This document shows positions 1 to 9,268 of a DNA stretch of 64,000 nt, one piece after another. Source of the stretch: Bradyrhizobium arachidis (lineage in GTDB: Bacteria > Pseudomonadota > Alphaproteobacteria > Rhizobiales > Xanthobacteraceae); the NCBI RefSeq assembly GCF_015291705.1, contig NZ_CP030050.1, positions 6,200,001 through 6,264,000 of the forward strand, written 5' to 3'. The translations under genes and the position numbers were made by a program. The notes under the pieces are model-generated. The model worked only from the letters and a program-made list of their open reading frames with translations, was not told where the DNA came from and ran no database searches. Each line of letters starts with the position of its first letter. Positions within the stretch are counted from its first letter, which is position 1.

Positions 1-215
1 TTGGCCAGCGCGCCGTCGACGAGGCGCTTCAGATCGTCGCTCGACTTGTTGGAGCCGGTGACGCCAAACCCGCCGAGCTCGGCCGCCAGCGCCTCGCCCT
101 TGCCGGAGGACGACAGGATCGCGACGCGAAAGCCGTCGGCCGCAAGGCGCCGCGCAGCCCCTGCCCCCATGCCGCTGCCGCCGGCGGTGACGAGTGCGAC
201 CTTCTCTGCTGCCAT
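1..215 (-). CDS. SDR family oxidoreductase, N-terminal part (runs off window start)
   Basis: Reading the minus strand from the ATG at 213-215 gives MAAEKVALVTAGGSGMGAGA, the N-terminal Rossmann beta-alpha-beta of a short-chain dehydrogenase/reductase. The TAGGSGMGAG stretch is the TGxxxGxG dinucleotide-binding turn with Ala in place of one Gly, so NAD(P)H binding is expected. Only about 71 residues are in the window. The catalytic Ser-Tyr-Lys part lies beyond base 1, so the substrate cannot be inferred. It is divergent from the GNAT gene, with about 100 bp between the two starts. Confidence 0.85.
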   Translation of the reverse strand, partial: MAAEKVALVTAGGSGMGAGAARRLAADGFRVAILSSSGKGEALAAELGGFGVTGSNKSSDDLKRLVDGALA

Positions 216-314
216 GTCCATTATCCCTGTGTTGAGGCGAGCCGCACGCCCGGCCTATCATGAGGCCTTCTACTGCCGGACCTGCCGGCAGGTCCACCGC
301 CGAGAGCATCCGTC

Positions 315-1154
315 ATGAACGACCTGCAGATCCGCAATCTGCGCCCAGACGAAATTTCCCTCGCCGCCGACTGGGCCGCGGCCGAGGGCTGGAATCCGGG
401 CCTCTCCGACGCCGCCTGCTTCGCCATCCCCGACGCGAAGGGTTTCTTCGTCGGCGAGATCGATGGCGAACCGGTCGCGACGGTCTCCTGCGTCAATTAC
501 GATGATCGTTTCGCCTTTCTCGGCTTCTACATCGTGCGCGCCGATTTTCGCGGCGGAGGCCACGGCCTCAGCATCTGGAACGCGGCGATCGCGCATGCAG
601 GCACGCGCGTGATCGGCCTCGACGGCGTCGTCGCGCAGCAGGACAACTACAAAAAGTCCGGCTTCCAGCTCGCCTATGCCAACATCCGCTATGGCGGCGT
701 CGTCGCGGCTGCATCGGCACGAGCCGATGTCGTCGCACTCGACACGGTCCCGTTCGCGCTGGTGGAAGCGGACGACGCCACCGTGTTCCCGGCCCGGCGC
801 AGCGCGTTCCTGCGTGCCTGGATCGGGACATCGGGCCATATCGGCCGCGCGCTGATGCGCGACGGCAAGCTCGCCGCATGGGGCGTGATCCGGCCGTGCC
901 GGAGCGGCTGCAAGATCGGCCCGCTCGTCGCCGATGATCGCGCCGCGGCGGAAGCGATCGTGCAGGCCTTGGTCACAAGCGTCGGCGGCGGCGATATCTT
1001 TCTCGATGTCCCCGCCGTCAACCGCGAGGCGATCGCGCTCGCAGAACAGCTCGGGCTCAAACCAGTGTTCGAGACGGCGCGGATGTACACAGGGCCGATC
1101 CCGAGCTTGCGGATCGACCGCGTCTTCGGCGTGACGAGTTTTGAACTCGGCTAA
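315..1154 (+). CDS. GNAT family N-acetyltransferase
   Basis: 279 aa. The N-terminal half is a GNAT fold. Residues about 68-90 (FLGFYIV then RADFRGGGHG) match beta4 plus motif A, the acetyl-CoA pyrophosphate loop Q/RxxGxG. The C-terminal half, from about residue 150, resembles the second acetyltransferase-like domain (Acetyltransf_18 type) found in YitH-like tandem GNAT proteins. The substrate is unknown; family members acetylate amines or protein N-termini. The ATG at 315 directly precedes the conserved domain. It is divergent from the SDR gene and convergent with the secreted protein gene downstream. Confidence 0.85.
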   Translation: MNDLQIRNLRPDEISLAADWAAAEGWNPGLSDAACFAIPDAKGFFVGEIDGEPVATVSCVNYDDRFAFLGFYIVRADFRGGGHGLSIWNAAIAHAGTRVIGLDGVVAQQDNYKKSGFQLAYANIRYGGVVAAASARADVVALDTVPFALVEADDATVFPARRSAFLRAWIGTSGHIGRALMRDGKLAAWGVIRPCRSGCKIGPLVADDRAAAEAIVQALVTSVGGGDIFLDVPAVNREAIALAEQLGLKPVFETARMYTGPIPSLRIDRVFGVTSFELG

Positions 1155-1172
1155 CTAAGCCGAATGCGCTGC

Positions 1173-1625
1173 TCAGTAGCAGCGCATGATGTTGACGGTG
1201 TGCTCGCCGCCGCCGCGGCCGGGCACCGTCACCTGCTCGGTCGGGCAGCTCGGCACATAGGGCCGGTCCGACGGCACGACGTTCGGCGGGAAGCGATGCG
1301 TCCAGTCCCAGGGAACGTCATAAGTGTAGGTGTAGCGCACGTCCGTGGAGGCCGGCTGCCCGATATCGGCAAACGGCTGGCTGTAGCCCGCGCCGTCGTA
1401 GAAGAAGCCGCCGCCGCCCGGCCAATAGACCCAGGGCGTGTTGCGGCCCCGGAACCTGGCACCCGGCGCGATCGGCGGACGCGCCACCGCGGCCGGCGGC
1501 GCGGCAGCGCTCACCATGCCATGCGGCGCGGCGCCGCCGGGTCGTGCAAAACTGTCGCTGGGACTAAGGAGCAGCGCGGCTGCGCTGAGCGAGGCGAACA
1601 GCGCCCCATATGATCTGGACATCAT
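1173..1625 (-). CDS. Hypothetical secreted protein, proline/tyrosine-rich
   Basis: About 150 aa from the ATG at 1625; an ATG one codon later is an alternative. It opens with a signal peptide (hydrophobic ALFASLSAAALLLS, then SFA as a probable cleavage site) and continues with a Pro/Ala-rich linker. The C-terminal half is rich in Tyr and Trp (WVYWPGGGGFFYDG) and has two cysteines near the end (SCPTEQV and IMRCY) that could form a disulfide in the periplasm. The function is not recognised. It is convergent with the GNAT gene, with 18 bp between the ends. Confidence 0.7.
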   Translation of the reverse strand: MMSRSYGALFASLSAAALLLSPSDSFARPGGAAPHGMVSAAAPPAAVARPPIAPGARFRGRNTPWVYWPGGGGFFYDGAGYSQPFADIGQPASTDVRYTYTYDVPWDWTHRFPPNVVPSDRPYVPSCPTEQVTVPGRGGGEHTVNIMRCY

Positions 1626-1909
1626 GATACGCACCAACTCGTTTGGCTTCGCGAAAAGCGGCTCCCCACCGCACGCTAGGCCGGGCCGTCACCCACCCGC
1701 AAACGTATAATTAATGTTTGGTTAAGGCACGGGATGAACGCGGGACAGGGTGCGGCAGAACGCCCGGAATTCTTTACGCGCTTCAGGCGCTTCGTTCCAC
1801 GCACGGCCCTTCATAACCAGTTGATCGGAGTTGATCGGCACCGCCAAAATACGTCCGGAACGCTCCCCCATCGCGGTCGTTGGCCCCGACAAGAAAAGGA
1901 GCATCCTCA

Positions 1910-2185
1910 ATGCAGAACAAGTCAAAACTCTTCTGCCTGATCACGGCATCGCTCGTCGCGGGCACCACGGCCGCATCGGCGCAGGGCTATGGCTGGAACG
2001 GACCACGCGCCGGCTGGGACGCTCCCGCCTATGAGACGGTTCAGCCGCGCGCATATTATCCTGAGGTCACCGGGCCATACGGCACGCTCAACGGCAGCAA
2101 CCATCCGGCGCCGAGCTCGACGCAGGGCGATGTCGGCCCGGCAGGGAATAACAACGGCACGCTGACCGGCGTCTATCGCTGGTAG
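1910..2185 (+). CDS. Small secreted hypothetical protein
   Basis: 91 aa. The ATG at 1910 was chosen over an in-frame upstream start because AAAAGGA lies 9-16 bases upstream and the protein then begins directly with a signal peptide (MQNKSKLFCLITASLVAG, cleavage after ASA). The mature part is about 70 residues rich in Gly, Pro, Tyr and Asn with no recognisable domain. Small proteins of this composition are common in Bradyrhizobium. It is followed by a strong hairpin and is convergent with the curlin cluster. Confidence 0.72.
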   Translation: MQNKSKLFCLITASLVAGTTAASAQGYGWNGPRAGWDAPAYETVQPRAYYPEVTGPYGTLNGSNHPAPSSTQGDVGPAGNNNGTLTGVYRW

Positions 2186-2202
2186 CCTCAGCTCACGGCC
2201 AG

Positions 2203-2232
2203 GGCCCATCGTCCTTCCACGGACGGTGGGCC
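2203..2232. terminator. Hairpin between convergent genes
   Basis: GGCCCATCGTCC (2203-2214) pairs with GGACGGTGGGCC (2221-2232) with one G-T wobble and a 6-base loop. It lies between the stop at 2185 and the stop of the minus-strand gene at 2241, so it could terminate both transcripts. There is no long T-run, so factor-independent activity is only likely. Confidence 0.55.
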
Positions 2233-2240
2233 TTCGCGCG

Positions 2241-2534
2241 TCAGCGGCCCTGCTGCTTGCGCAGCCAGTCGAGCATGTCCTGCGCGTTTCCGGGGCCATT
2301 TCCGGTGCCTTGGGTCACGATGGCCGTGTTTCCGCCGCTGCGGCGGTAGACCGTCGTACGCCCGGGCTCCTTCTCGATCTTCACCTCGGCCTGCGCCGGA
2401 TCGCCGCTCTGCGTGATGACGGAGGTGCCGTTCTCGTCCTGAACCACCGTCGTGTGACCGTCGGCAGCCCCGGCCGGCGCCGTCGCGATCACGCTCATGA
2501 TTCCTATGCCGGATGCGAGCAGGAATAATCTCAT
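2241..2534 (-). CDS. Small secreted protein at the end of the curlin cluster
   Basis: 97 aa from the ATG at 2534. A longer in-frame start at 2549 overlaps the upstream stop (ATGA), but the codons between the two contain AAGGAG six bases before the second ATG. The 2534 start therefore has the better ribosome site and begins with a clean signal peptide (MRLFLLASGIGIMSV, cleavage near GAA). The mature protein has short stretches reminiscent of curlin repeats (TSVITQSGD and TAIVTQGTGN) around a charged centre, and ends MLDWLRKQQGR. Last gene of the probable curlin operon. It is too short and lacks the fold signature to call CsgC/CsgH; a minor subunit or chaperone role is a guess. Confidence 0.75.
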   Translation of the reverse strand: MRLFLLASGIGIMSVIATAPAGAADGHTTVVQDENGTSVITQSGDPAQAEVKIEKEPGRTTVYRRSGGNTAIVTQGTGNGPGNAQDMLDWLRKQQGR

Positions 2535-2545
2535 GTCAGACTCCT

Positions 2546-3007
2546 TCATCGGCCAAACTGGAAGATCGCCAGCCAGTTGAAACGCCCGAACTGCCGCACC
2601 GCTCCCGTATTCATATCACCGATCTGGAGCAGGAGCGCATTGGTGGAATTGCCGATCTGGGTGATGTCGGCGGTGTTGCTGAGGCCGGACTGGCCGACCG
2701 CCGCATTGGTGGTTCCGCCCACCTGGATCACATTGGCATAGTTGCGCACCCCGTTCTGGATGATCGTCGCGTCCACCGTGCCGGTCCCGCCGATCTGGAT
2801 CACCCGCGCGATGTTGATGCGGCTGTTTTCCTCGATCGTGACAGGCTGAACATCGTTGCCGAACTGCACGATCGTTTCGATGCTCACGTTCCGATTGGTC
2901 AGGGTGCGTTGGACGGACCCCGCCGGCGCCTGCGTCGCCGTGCCGACGACGGCAAGCAACGTCGCCGCGGCCAACACGTGCCTCAAGACAGGTCTGCCCC
3001 ATCGCAT
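2546..3007 (-). CDS. Curlin-repeat protein (CsgA/CsgB-like), paralogue 4
   Basis: 153 aa. An N-terminal signal peptide (hydrophobic HVLAAATLLAVVGTA) is followed by a region made of Q-x-G units. The C-terminal 65 residues divide cleanly into 11-residue steps: VIQVGGTTNAA, VGQSGLSNTAD, ITQIGNSTNAL, LLQIGDMNTGA, VRQFGRFNWLA. Each is half of the 22-residue curlin repeat (Q-x-G-x2-N), which in CsgA forms one strand-turn of the amyloid beta-solenoid. The product should be exported and assemble outside the cell. GGAG stands six bases before the ATG at 3007. Its stop overlaps the longer start option of the next gene. Confidence 0.85.
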   Translation of the reverse strand: MRWGRPVLRHVLAAATLLAVVGTATQAPAGSVQRTLTNRNVSIETIVQFGNDVQPVTIEENSRINIARVIQIGGTGTVDATIIQNGVRNYANVIQVGGTTNAAVGQSGLSNTADITQIGNSTNALLLQIGDMNTGAVRQFGRFNWLAIFQFGR

Positions 3008-3049
3008 CGCGCTTCTCCGCTTCGTTGTCGATGCCCGCGAGCTCGTGTG

Positions 3050-3460
3050 CTACGGGCTGTGTTGACCAACCGTCGACGAGTTGATCATGCCAAACTGGGC
3101 GATCGCTCCCGTATTCATGCTGCCGAGTTGCGACACGACGCTCGTCGCCGACTGACCGGTCTGGCCGACGAAGGCGAAATTAGTCATGCCGGTCTGCCCG
3201 ACCGAAGCCGACGTCACCCCACCGAATTGCAGGATGCCGACAGCATTATTCGAGCCGTTCTGGGTGACAGTCGCGCTGGTGTTACCGCCGACCATGAACA
3301 CGCCGGCCAGGTTGGTCGAACTGCTCTGGTTCAAGACGACCGGCGGCCCGTTGACCGAGACGATCGTCTTGATGTCAGCGCTTTGCGCCCGCGCAGGGCC
3401 GTTCGCGGCAAAACAGGAGAGGAGGATCGCCGTCGCAACGACCAGAAGATGCTTATTCAT
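3050..3460 (-). CDS. Curlin-repeat protein (CsgA/CsgB-like), paralogue 3
   Basis: 136 aa. The second of two adjacent ATGs (3460) is preferred because GGAGG sits six bases upstream. A signal peptide (HLLVVATAILLSCFAANG, cleavage near ARA) precedes a Ser/Asn/Gln/Gly-rich body with repeating VTQNGSNNAVG, ILQFGGVTSAS, VGQTGMTNFAF, VSQLGSMNTGA and IAQFGMINSS units. These match the Q-x-G-x2-N ladder of curlin repeats. About 42 bp separate it from the next gene on the same strand. Expected to be a secreted amyloid subunit; which paralogue is major subunit or nucleator cannot be told from sequence alone. Confidence 0.85.
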   Translation of the reverse strand: MNKHLLVVATAILLSCFAANGPARAQSADIKTIVSVNGPPVVLNQSSSTNLAGVFMVGGNTSATVTQNGSNNAVGILQFGGVTSASVGQTGMTNFAFVGQTGQSATSVVSQLGSMNTGAIAQFGMINSSTVGQHSP

Positions 3461-3506
3461 CATATGCCTCCACGCTATCTGTGCCGAGCCAAAACACGAT
3501 CTCAGG

Positions 3507-3899
3507 TTAGGGAGCCTGCTGCAAAATCGTGGAGCCGTTCAGAATGCCAAGCTGGGACACCCCGGCAGCGTTGTTCAGGCCAATCTGGCCGATCAAGCTC
3601 GTGTTGGCGCCGCCGACCTGACCGACCGCTGCGTTATTGGTCGCGGTGGGGGTCGTGCCGCCCTGTCCTATCGTCGCCGAATTGGCCGAAGCCAGCGATC
3701 CCAACTGCAAGCTCGATGCGGTGTTGGTCGCGCCGAATTGCAGCGTCGTCGCGGTGTTGTTCACCGGGCCGGTCTGCACTGTGGACGAGAGATTTGTCGC
3801 GCCGAACTGCAACACGCTAATCGAGTTGGCGGCTTGGGCATCGACACCACTCAGCGCGCTCAGCATGACGACCGTCGTGACGAAAAATTTCCTGCGCAT
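3507..3899 (-). CDS. Curlin-repeat protein (CsgA/CsgB-like), paralogue 2
   Basis: 130 aa, start ATG at 3899 with GGAGG eight bases upstream. The signal peptide (KFFVTTVVMLSALSGVDA, then QAA) is followed by about nine Q-x-G units, such as VLQFGATNLSS, TVQTGPVNNTA, TLQFGATNTAS, VGQVGGANTS, IGQIGLNNAAG and VSQLGILNGS. The spacing varies from 11 to 15 residues because of Thr/Pro-rich inserts (TTPTATNNA). It has almost no charged residues and no tyrosine after the signal, unlike E. coli CsgA. Second in the minus-strand series; 43 bp separate it from paralogue 3. Confidence 0.85.
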   Translation of the reverse strand: MRRKFFVTTVVMLSALSGVDAQAANSISVLQFGATNLSSTVQTGPVNNTATTLQFGATNTASSLQLGSLASANSATIGQGGTTPTATNNAAVGQVGGANTSLIGQIGLNNAAGVSQLGILNGSTILQQAP

Positions 3900-4040
3900 G
3901 TCATAATCCTCCGCGAAATGTCAGCCGCCGACCCGCCGCCCGTTCAGGCAACCTGATCGCGGTGATTTCGAGTATGGCCTGTCGAGTATCACCCGGACGC
4001 GCCGCTCGGTGGACGCGCCCGGGGCCGACATGGGGCTGGC

Positions 4041-4433
4041 TTAGTGCTGCGTAATGGTGCTGGAGTTGATGCCGAGGCCGAGCTGCCCAACGGCGGCAGC
4101 GTTGTTCGGCGGGAGGCCGAAGAGCGTGGACTGGCTGATCGAGCTGGTGTTGTTGCCCGTGGCAACCTGCCCAGTGGTGGCCGAGTTGCCAAAGACGCCA
4201 ACCTGAGTCACCGAGCTCGCATTGTTGAGCGACGGAGTGGTCGTGCCCTGCATGGTGGTCGCGGAATTCAGGAAGCCGAGCTGGGTGGTGGTCGAGGAGT
4301 CGTTCACGTGGCCCTGCTGGTTCACGCTGGAGCCGTTTACGATCCCGACTTGCACCGTAGTTGCGGTGTTGGCAGCCTGCGCCGCGGAGGACAGAGCGAG
4401 CACGGCAACGGAAGCAAAAAACAATTTGCGCAT
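4041..4433 (-). CDS. Curlin-repeat protein (CsgA/CsgB-like), paralogue 1
   Basis: 130 aa from the ATG at 4433 (MRKLFFASVAVLALSSA signal peptide, cleavage after QAA). A longer in-frame start at 4454 only adds residues ahead of the signal. The mature chain is Thr/Ser/Asn/Gln-rich with Q-x-G steps (VQVGIVNGSS, NQQGHVNDSS, TQLGFLNSAT, TQVGVFGNSA, GQLGLGINSS), ending TITQH. First gene of the probable operon; 141 bp separate it from paralogue 2 and 191 bp from the response regulator upstream. Expected to be secreted and amyloid-forming by family. Confidence 0.85.
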   Translation of the reverse strand: MRKLFFASVAVLALSSAAQAANTATTVQVGIVNGSSVNQQGHVNDSSTTTQLGFLNSATTMQGTTTPSLNNASSVTQVGVFGNSATTGQVATGNNTSSISQSTLFGLPPNNAAAVGQLGLGINSSTITQH

Positions 4434-4624
4434 GGAGTATCCCTTTCTAGCCAAGTTGTCTGACTGGGTTCAGATGCCGTCTTGGAGGAGGTTGGCATCA
4501 CAGGGATGACTTTGGACTGATCGTGCTCCGTGCGACAGACTGCAGTTCATGCTAGTCGGTACGGACTAGACGTTGCGCAGGATCTCGTTTCGCGCAGGCT
4601 CGGATATGCGGTTATTGCAACGGC

Positions 4625-5257
4625 TCACGTTGCCTCCGCTTCGCGGCTGATGCTGTCGATCAATCTCACCACTTCGATCGGCGATCGCAGCTCCAGCTTT
4701 CGCATCATCCTGGCGCGATGGACCTTCACCGTCACTTCGCTGACGCCGAGCCGTGCCGCGATCTGCTTGGCGACGAGCCCTTCGGCCATCAGCAGCATGA
4801 TGTCGCGCTCCCTCGCCGTCAGCGTCTTGAGGCGCTGACGAGCCTCACGCACGGTGTCTTCGCGCTCCAGCCGCCTGCGGTCACGCTCGATGCCGTGCCG
4901 GATGGCATCGAGGATCTCCTGCTCGCGAAAGGGTTTTGGCAGAAACTCGACCGCGCCGCGCTTCATGGCCTCGACCGAGACGCGGACATCGGAATGACCG
5001 CTGATGAAGACGATCGGAATGGGCACCCCCGTCTCCGCGAGCCGACGCTGAAGCTCGAGGCCGGTCGGCGCGGTGCCCGGGAAGCGGACATCGAGCACGA
5101 GGCACGAAGGCCCCCCGGACATGCGCTCGGCAAGGAACTCGTCTGTCGATGCAAACAACCTCACCTTGTGTCCAGTCTCTTCGCAAAGACTCCCGATCGC
5201 GGTTCGAATCTGAATCTCGTCGTCAACGACATAAACTGTGGCTTGATCTGAACTCAT
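4625..5257 (-). CDS. FixJ/NarL-type response regulator, orphan
   Basis: 210 aa from the ATG at 5257. Residues 5-120 form a receiver domain with the acidic pair D12-D13, phospho-acceptor D56 (LVLDVRFPG), S86 in FISGHSD and K108 in LPKPF. Residues about 140-205 are a LuxR/FixJ HTH (LTARERDIMLLMAEG, then AKQIAARLGVSEVTVKVHR). The receiver plus LuxR layout and the linker resemble FixJ. No histidine kinase gene is adjacent. It lies 191 bp upstream of the curlin genes on the same strand and divergent from the MacAB-like operon, so control of either or both is plausible but inferred. Confidence 0.88.
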   Translation of the reverse strand: MSSDQATVYVVDDEIQIRTAIGSLCEETGHKVRLFASTDEFLAERMSGGPSCLVLDVRFPGTAPTGLELQRRLAETGVPIPIVFISGHSDVRVSVEAMKRGAVEFLPKPFREQEILDAIRHGIERDRRRLEREDTVREARQRLKTLTARERDIMLLMAEGLVAKQIAARLGVSEVTVKVHRARMMRKLELRSPIEVVRLIDSISREAEAT

Positions 5258-5850
5258 GACAACAAACTCCCCAGCTCGGGGCCCGATGACCAAGCAACGA
5301 GCCATCCATTCTTTTTGTGACCGCAAACAAGGTGCTTGGATGAGTTGGAGCGGATCGAGCGAGGCGCGTCGATCCGCCGATTCGACGTCTTAGAGCCAAT
5401 ACTCGCCCAAGACGAGTGAAGGCGTTCACATCTCGAACTTTCTGATTGCAAGGAATCGAGCGCGCCACAGGCATCACGGCGGGGCATGTATCGCGGATGC
5501 CGCCATCCGGCCGCGTGCGCGGTATCGCCAACTGAGTCATGGCGTCGCCATCCATGTGCCGACGTCGACGCCGGCTGGCAGCTGCTTTTGGGCAGACCAG
5601 ACGCGACGTGCAGTCAGCTTATCGAATTCGATACCGCGCGCGTCATATCGAATACTCCCGGTATATGATCCCAGCAAATCACGAAACGTCGCACCCGCAG
5701 GTTTTACTTCTGGATCATGCAACGCGCCCGACCGTCAGCCCGGGACCAGCGACATACTGCCGAGACGATCGGGATCGCTTGGGAAGATTTACAACCATAG
5801 CGCGATCTCTCGCGATGCCCCGCAACCATTTCAAAGAGGCGGGTTTTGAT
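5258..5850. other. Long divergent intergenic region between regulator and exporter genes
   Basis: 593 bp between two divergent starts. It probably holds the promoters of the response regulator and of the MacAB-like operon. Composition is less GC-rich than the surrounding genes, notably around 5630-5700. A minus-strand frame of 61 codons (5537-5722) exists but has no ribosome site or family resemblance I can support. No clear operator repeat was recognised. Confidence 0.45.
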
Positions 5851-7271
5851 ATGCGATTTGTGCCAGTCATTGCCTTGTTCGGAACTGCATGTGGCGTCGC
5901 CGCGCTCTACGCCGCCGGGCCGGCCACCGTCAGCGGCGCAGCCGGCAGCGCCGCCGAGAAAGCCGCCCGGGCCTATGAATCAACCAAGCGCCTGCTCGTG
6001 CCCGTCGGGCGCGAGGCCCCGACCTTCGGGGTGGATGCGCCTTTGTTCCGCTACGCCTCGATCCAGCGCGGCAGCATCGAGCAGACCGTCACCGTCACCG
6101 GCGCGTTGCAGCCGGTCAAGACGATCGAGGTGGGATCTCAGCTGTCGGGACAGCTCGCCCGGGTCTACGTCGATTTCAACGACAGTGTCATCAAGGATCA
6201 GCCGCTTGCCCTGATCGATCCACGCAGCTTCGCGGCCAAGGTGGATGAAGCCAAGGCCTCGCTGGCGGTCGCCAGCTCGCTGGTCGAGGTCGCGCGGGCC
6301 AAGCTCGATCGCGCCAGGATCGATCTGCAGAACGCCAAGGGCAGCCGCGACGTGCTCGCCGCCAAACTCGAGAGCGCGCAGGCGGTCAAGAGCTCCGCGC
6401 AGAAGACACTCCAGCGGAAGCTGGCGCTCCAGTCGCAAAACGTGGTGGCGACGACGACGGTCGACGATGCGCAGACTGAATTCACCGCCCGCCTCGCGCA
6501 GGAGCGCGAGGCGGAGGTGATGGTGTCCCTCAACTCCTATTCGGTGGATGGGGCGCAGGCCGACGTCCGCCGGATCGAGGCGGAACTGCAGCAGGCGCGC
6601 ATGGCCGTGCCAGAGAAGGCAGCCGTTCTCGCCGCGGCGCAGGCCGATCTCGACCGCACCGTGATCCGTTCGCCGATCGACGGCGTCGTCGTCGGCAGGT
6701 TCGTCAACGAGGGTCAGACGCTCGCGGTCGGGCTGGAATCGCGCACCACCTTCGTGGTCGCGCACCGCCTCGAGGACATGGAAATTCACGCCCAGGTCGA
6801 CGAAGCCGATATCGGGCGCATCGCCTCCGGACAGCACGCCTATTTCACGGTGGATGCCTACCCGGACCGCCGCTTCGAGGCGGTGGTGCGGCAGGTGCGC
6901 AAGGCGCCGCAGAACCAGCAGCACGTCGTCACCTACACCGTCGTCCTGGCGACCTCCAACCTGGACGGCGCGCTGCTGCCCGGAATGACCGCCCTGGTGA
7001 AGATCGTGATCGAGCGGCATGACGACGTCCTGAAGGTCCCGCTCGCCGCGCTGCGATTCCAGCCCTCCGGCACCCGGCCGGACGCCGCAAACAGCGGGGT
7101 GTGGGTTCGTACCGCGAGCGGCTCGCTCCAGCGCGTTGCCGTGACGGTCGGCGCGGCCGGCACCGAACAGGTCGCGCTCAAGAGCGGAGACCTGGTCGAG
7201 GGCAGCCAGGTTGCCGTCGGCCAGGCGATCCGTCCGACAGGCATGGAATTTTTCGGCATCAGGTTCGGATC

Positions 7272-7275
<4 letters not shown>
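5851..7275 (+). CDS. MacA-like periplasmic adaptor (HlyD/RND-MFP family) of an ABC exporter
   Basis: 474 aa from the ATG at 5851 (MRFVPVIALFGTACGVAALY, an uncleaved anchor or signal). The order is membrane anchor, first half of the lipoyl domain (about 70-110, VTVTGALQPVKTIEVGSQLS), a long alpha-helical hairpin (about 130-255, Ala/Lys/Gln-rich), second lipoyl half (DLDRTVIRSPIDGVVVGRFV) and beta-barrel plus membrane-proximal domains to the end. This is the architecture of MacA, which links an inner-membrane ABC transporter to a TolC-type outer-membrane channel. Its TGA overlaps the ATG of the ATPase gene. Substrate unknown. Confidence 0.88.
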
Positions 7276-7993
<718 letters not shown>

Positions 7994-7997
<4 letters not shown>

Positions 7998-9217
7998 CGA
8001 TGCTTCAGGGCTTTCAGATCGCTCTTCACGCCTTGCGCCTCAATCCGCTGCGCAGCTTCCTCACCATGCTCGGCATCGTAATCGGTGTCGCCTCCATCGT
8101 GACCGTGTTTGCGATCGGATCCGGCGCGCAGCTTCGCCTCCAGGAGCAGATCCGGTCGATCGGCGCCAACGTGCTGATGATCACCCCCGGCGCGGTCTAC
8201 CAGGGCGGCGTGCGCCTCAAGGACGGCAGCAAGCTGACCATGACCGAGAGCGACGTGCAGGCCATCCTCGAGCAGATTCCGGAAGTCCAGGCCGCGGCTG
8301 GCTCGATTGCCGGAACCGCGCAAGTGATCCACGAGGGCAAAAACTGGAATACGACGATCAACGGCACGACGACCGGCCACTTCATAGTGCGCGACTGGCA
8401 GCTCGCGACCGGGCGCTATTTTTCCGGCGCTGAAGAGGCCGGCGCCGGCAAGGTCGTGATCCTCGGCAGCACGGTCGCGCGCGAGCTGTTCGCGCCGGGC
8501 GACGATCCCATCGGCGCGCAGGTCAGGATCATGAAGGTTCCGCTCGAAGTGATCGGCGTGCTCGATCGCAAAGGACCAGCGCAGGACGATGTCGCTTTCG
8601 TGCCGCTCACCACGGCCAAGCTGCGCTTCCTCGGCAGCGCGAGCAACATCAACCGGGATTCGGTGGCCTACATCATCGCCAAGGTCGCCGCTGACGGACA
8701 GATGGCAGGGGCGCGATCGGAGATCGAAGGCCTGCTGCGGCAGCGCCATCGCATCCCCGCCGGCCAGGAGGACGATTTCAAGGTCCAGGATCCGGCCGCC
8801 GCGATGGAAGCGCAGCAGGGAGCGATCCGCACCGTCGCGCTCCTGCTCGTCGCCATCGCCTCGGTCTCGCTGCTCGTCGGCGGCATCAGCATCATGAACG
8901 TCATGATCGTGTCGGTCACCGAGCGCACCCGGGAGATCGGCATCCGCCGCGCGCTTGGCGGACGGATGCGGGACATCCGTCTCCAGTTCCTCTGCGAGGC
9001 GCTCGTCCTCTGCCTGCTCGGCGGCGCCATCGGCGTCGGCGGCGGGGTCACGCTCTCGATGACGGTCGCCCGCATGGCCGGGTGGATCACCTCGATCGAC
9101 GGCCAGGCGATCGGCCTTTCCCTCGTCTTCTCGATCGCCACCGGTCTCGTCTTTGGTTTTTACCCCGCCCACAAGGCATCCAAGCTCAGCCCAATCGAGG
9201 CGCTCAAGACGGAGTGA
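7994..9217 (+). CDS. MacB-type ABC exporter permease (FtsX family)
   Basis: 407 aa. It has one N-terminal membrane segment (LTMLGIVIGVASIVTVFAIG), then a long periplasmic MacB-PCD-type domain (about 50-280) and three C-terminal membrane segments with the FtsX signature (SIMNVMIVSVTERTREIGIR, RRALGGR, then two hydrophobic stretches). The ATG at 7994 overlaps the ATPase stop, completing a three-gene operon. With the adaptor it should form a type VII ABC exporter working through a TolC-like channel. No outer-membrane channel gene is nearby. Family members move macrolides, lipopeptides, heat-stable enterotoxin or virulence peptides; which applies here is unknown. Confidence 0.9.
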
Positions 9218-9268
9218 GAAGATGCTGGGGCGCCAAAATCAATTTGTAGGCCAAGGGAGGAGGAAGCC

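Noticed and set aside
2241..2534. Small secreted protein as the CsgC/CsgH curli chaperone
   Set aside because: After the signal peptide only about 75 residues remain, and no Ig-like beta-sandwich pattern is visible, so the assignment cannot be supported.
2513..3820. Plus-strand open frame of 435 codons across the curlin genes
   Set aside because: It is antisense to three curlin-repeat genes that each have signal peptides, ribosome sites and repeats. Its own product is Arg/His/Asp-rich with no family resemblance; a high-GC shadow.
5537..5722. Minus-strand 61-codon frame in the divergent intergenic region
   Set aside because: No ribosome site, no known family and no context. Kept as non-coding until conservation shows otherwise.
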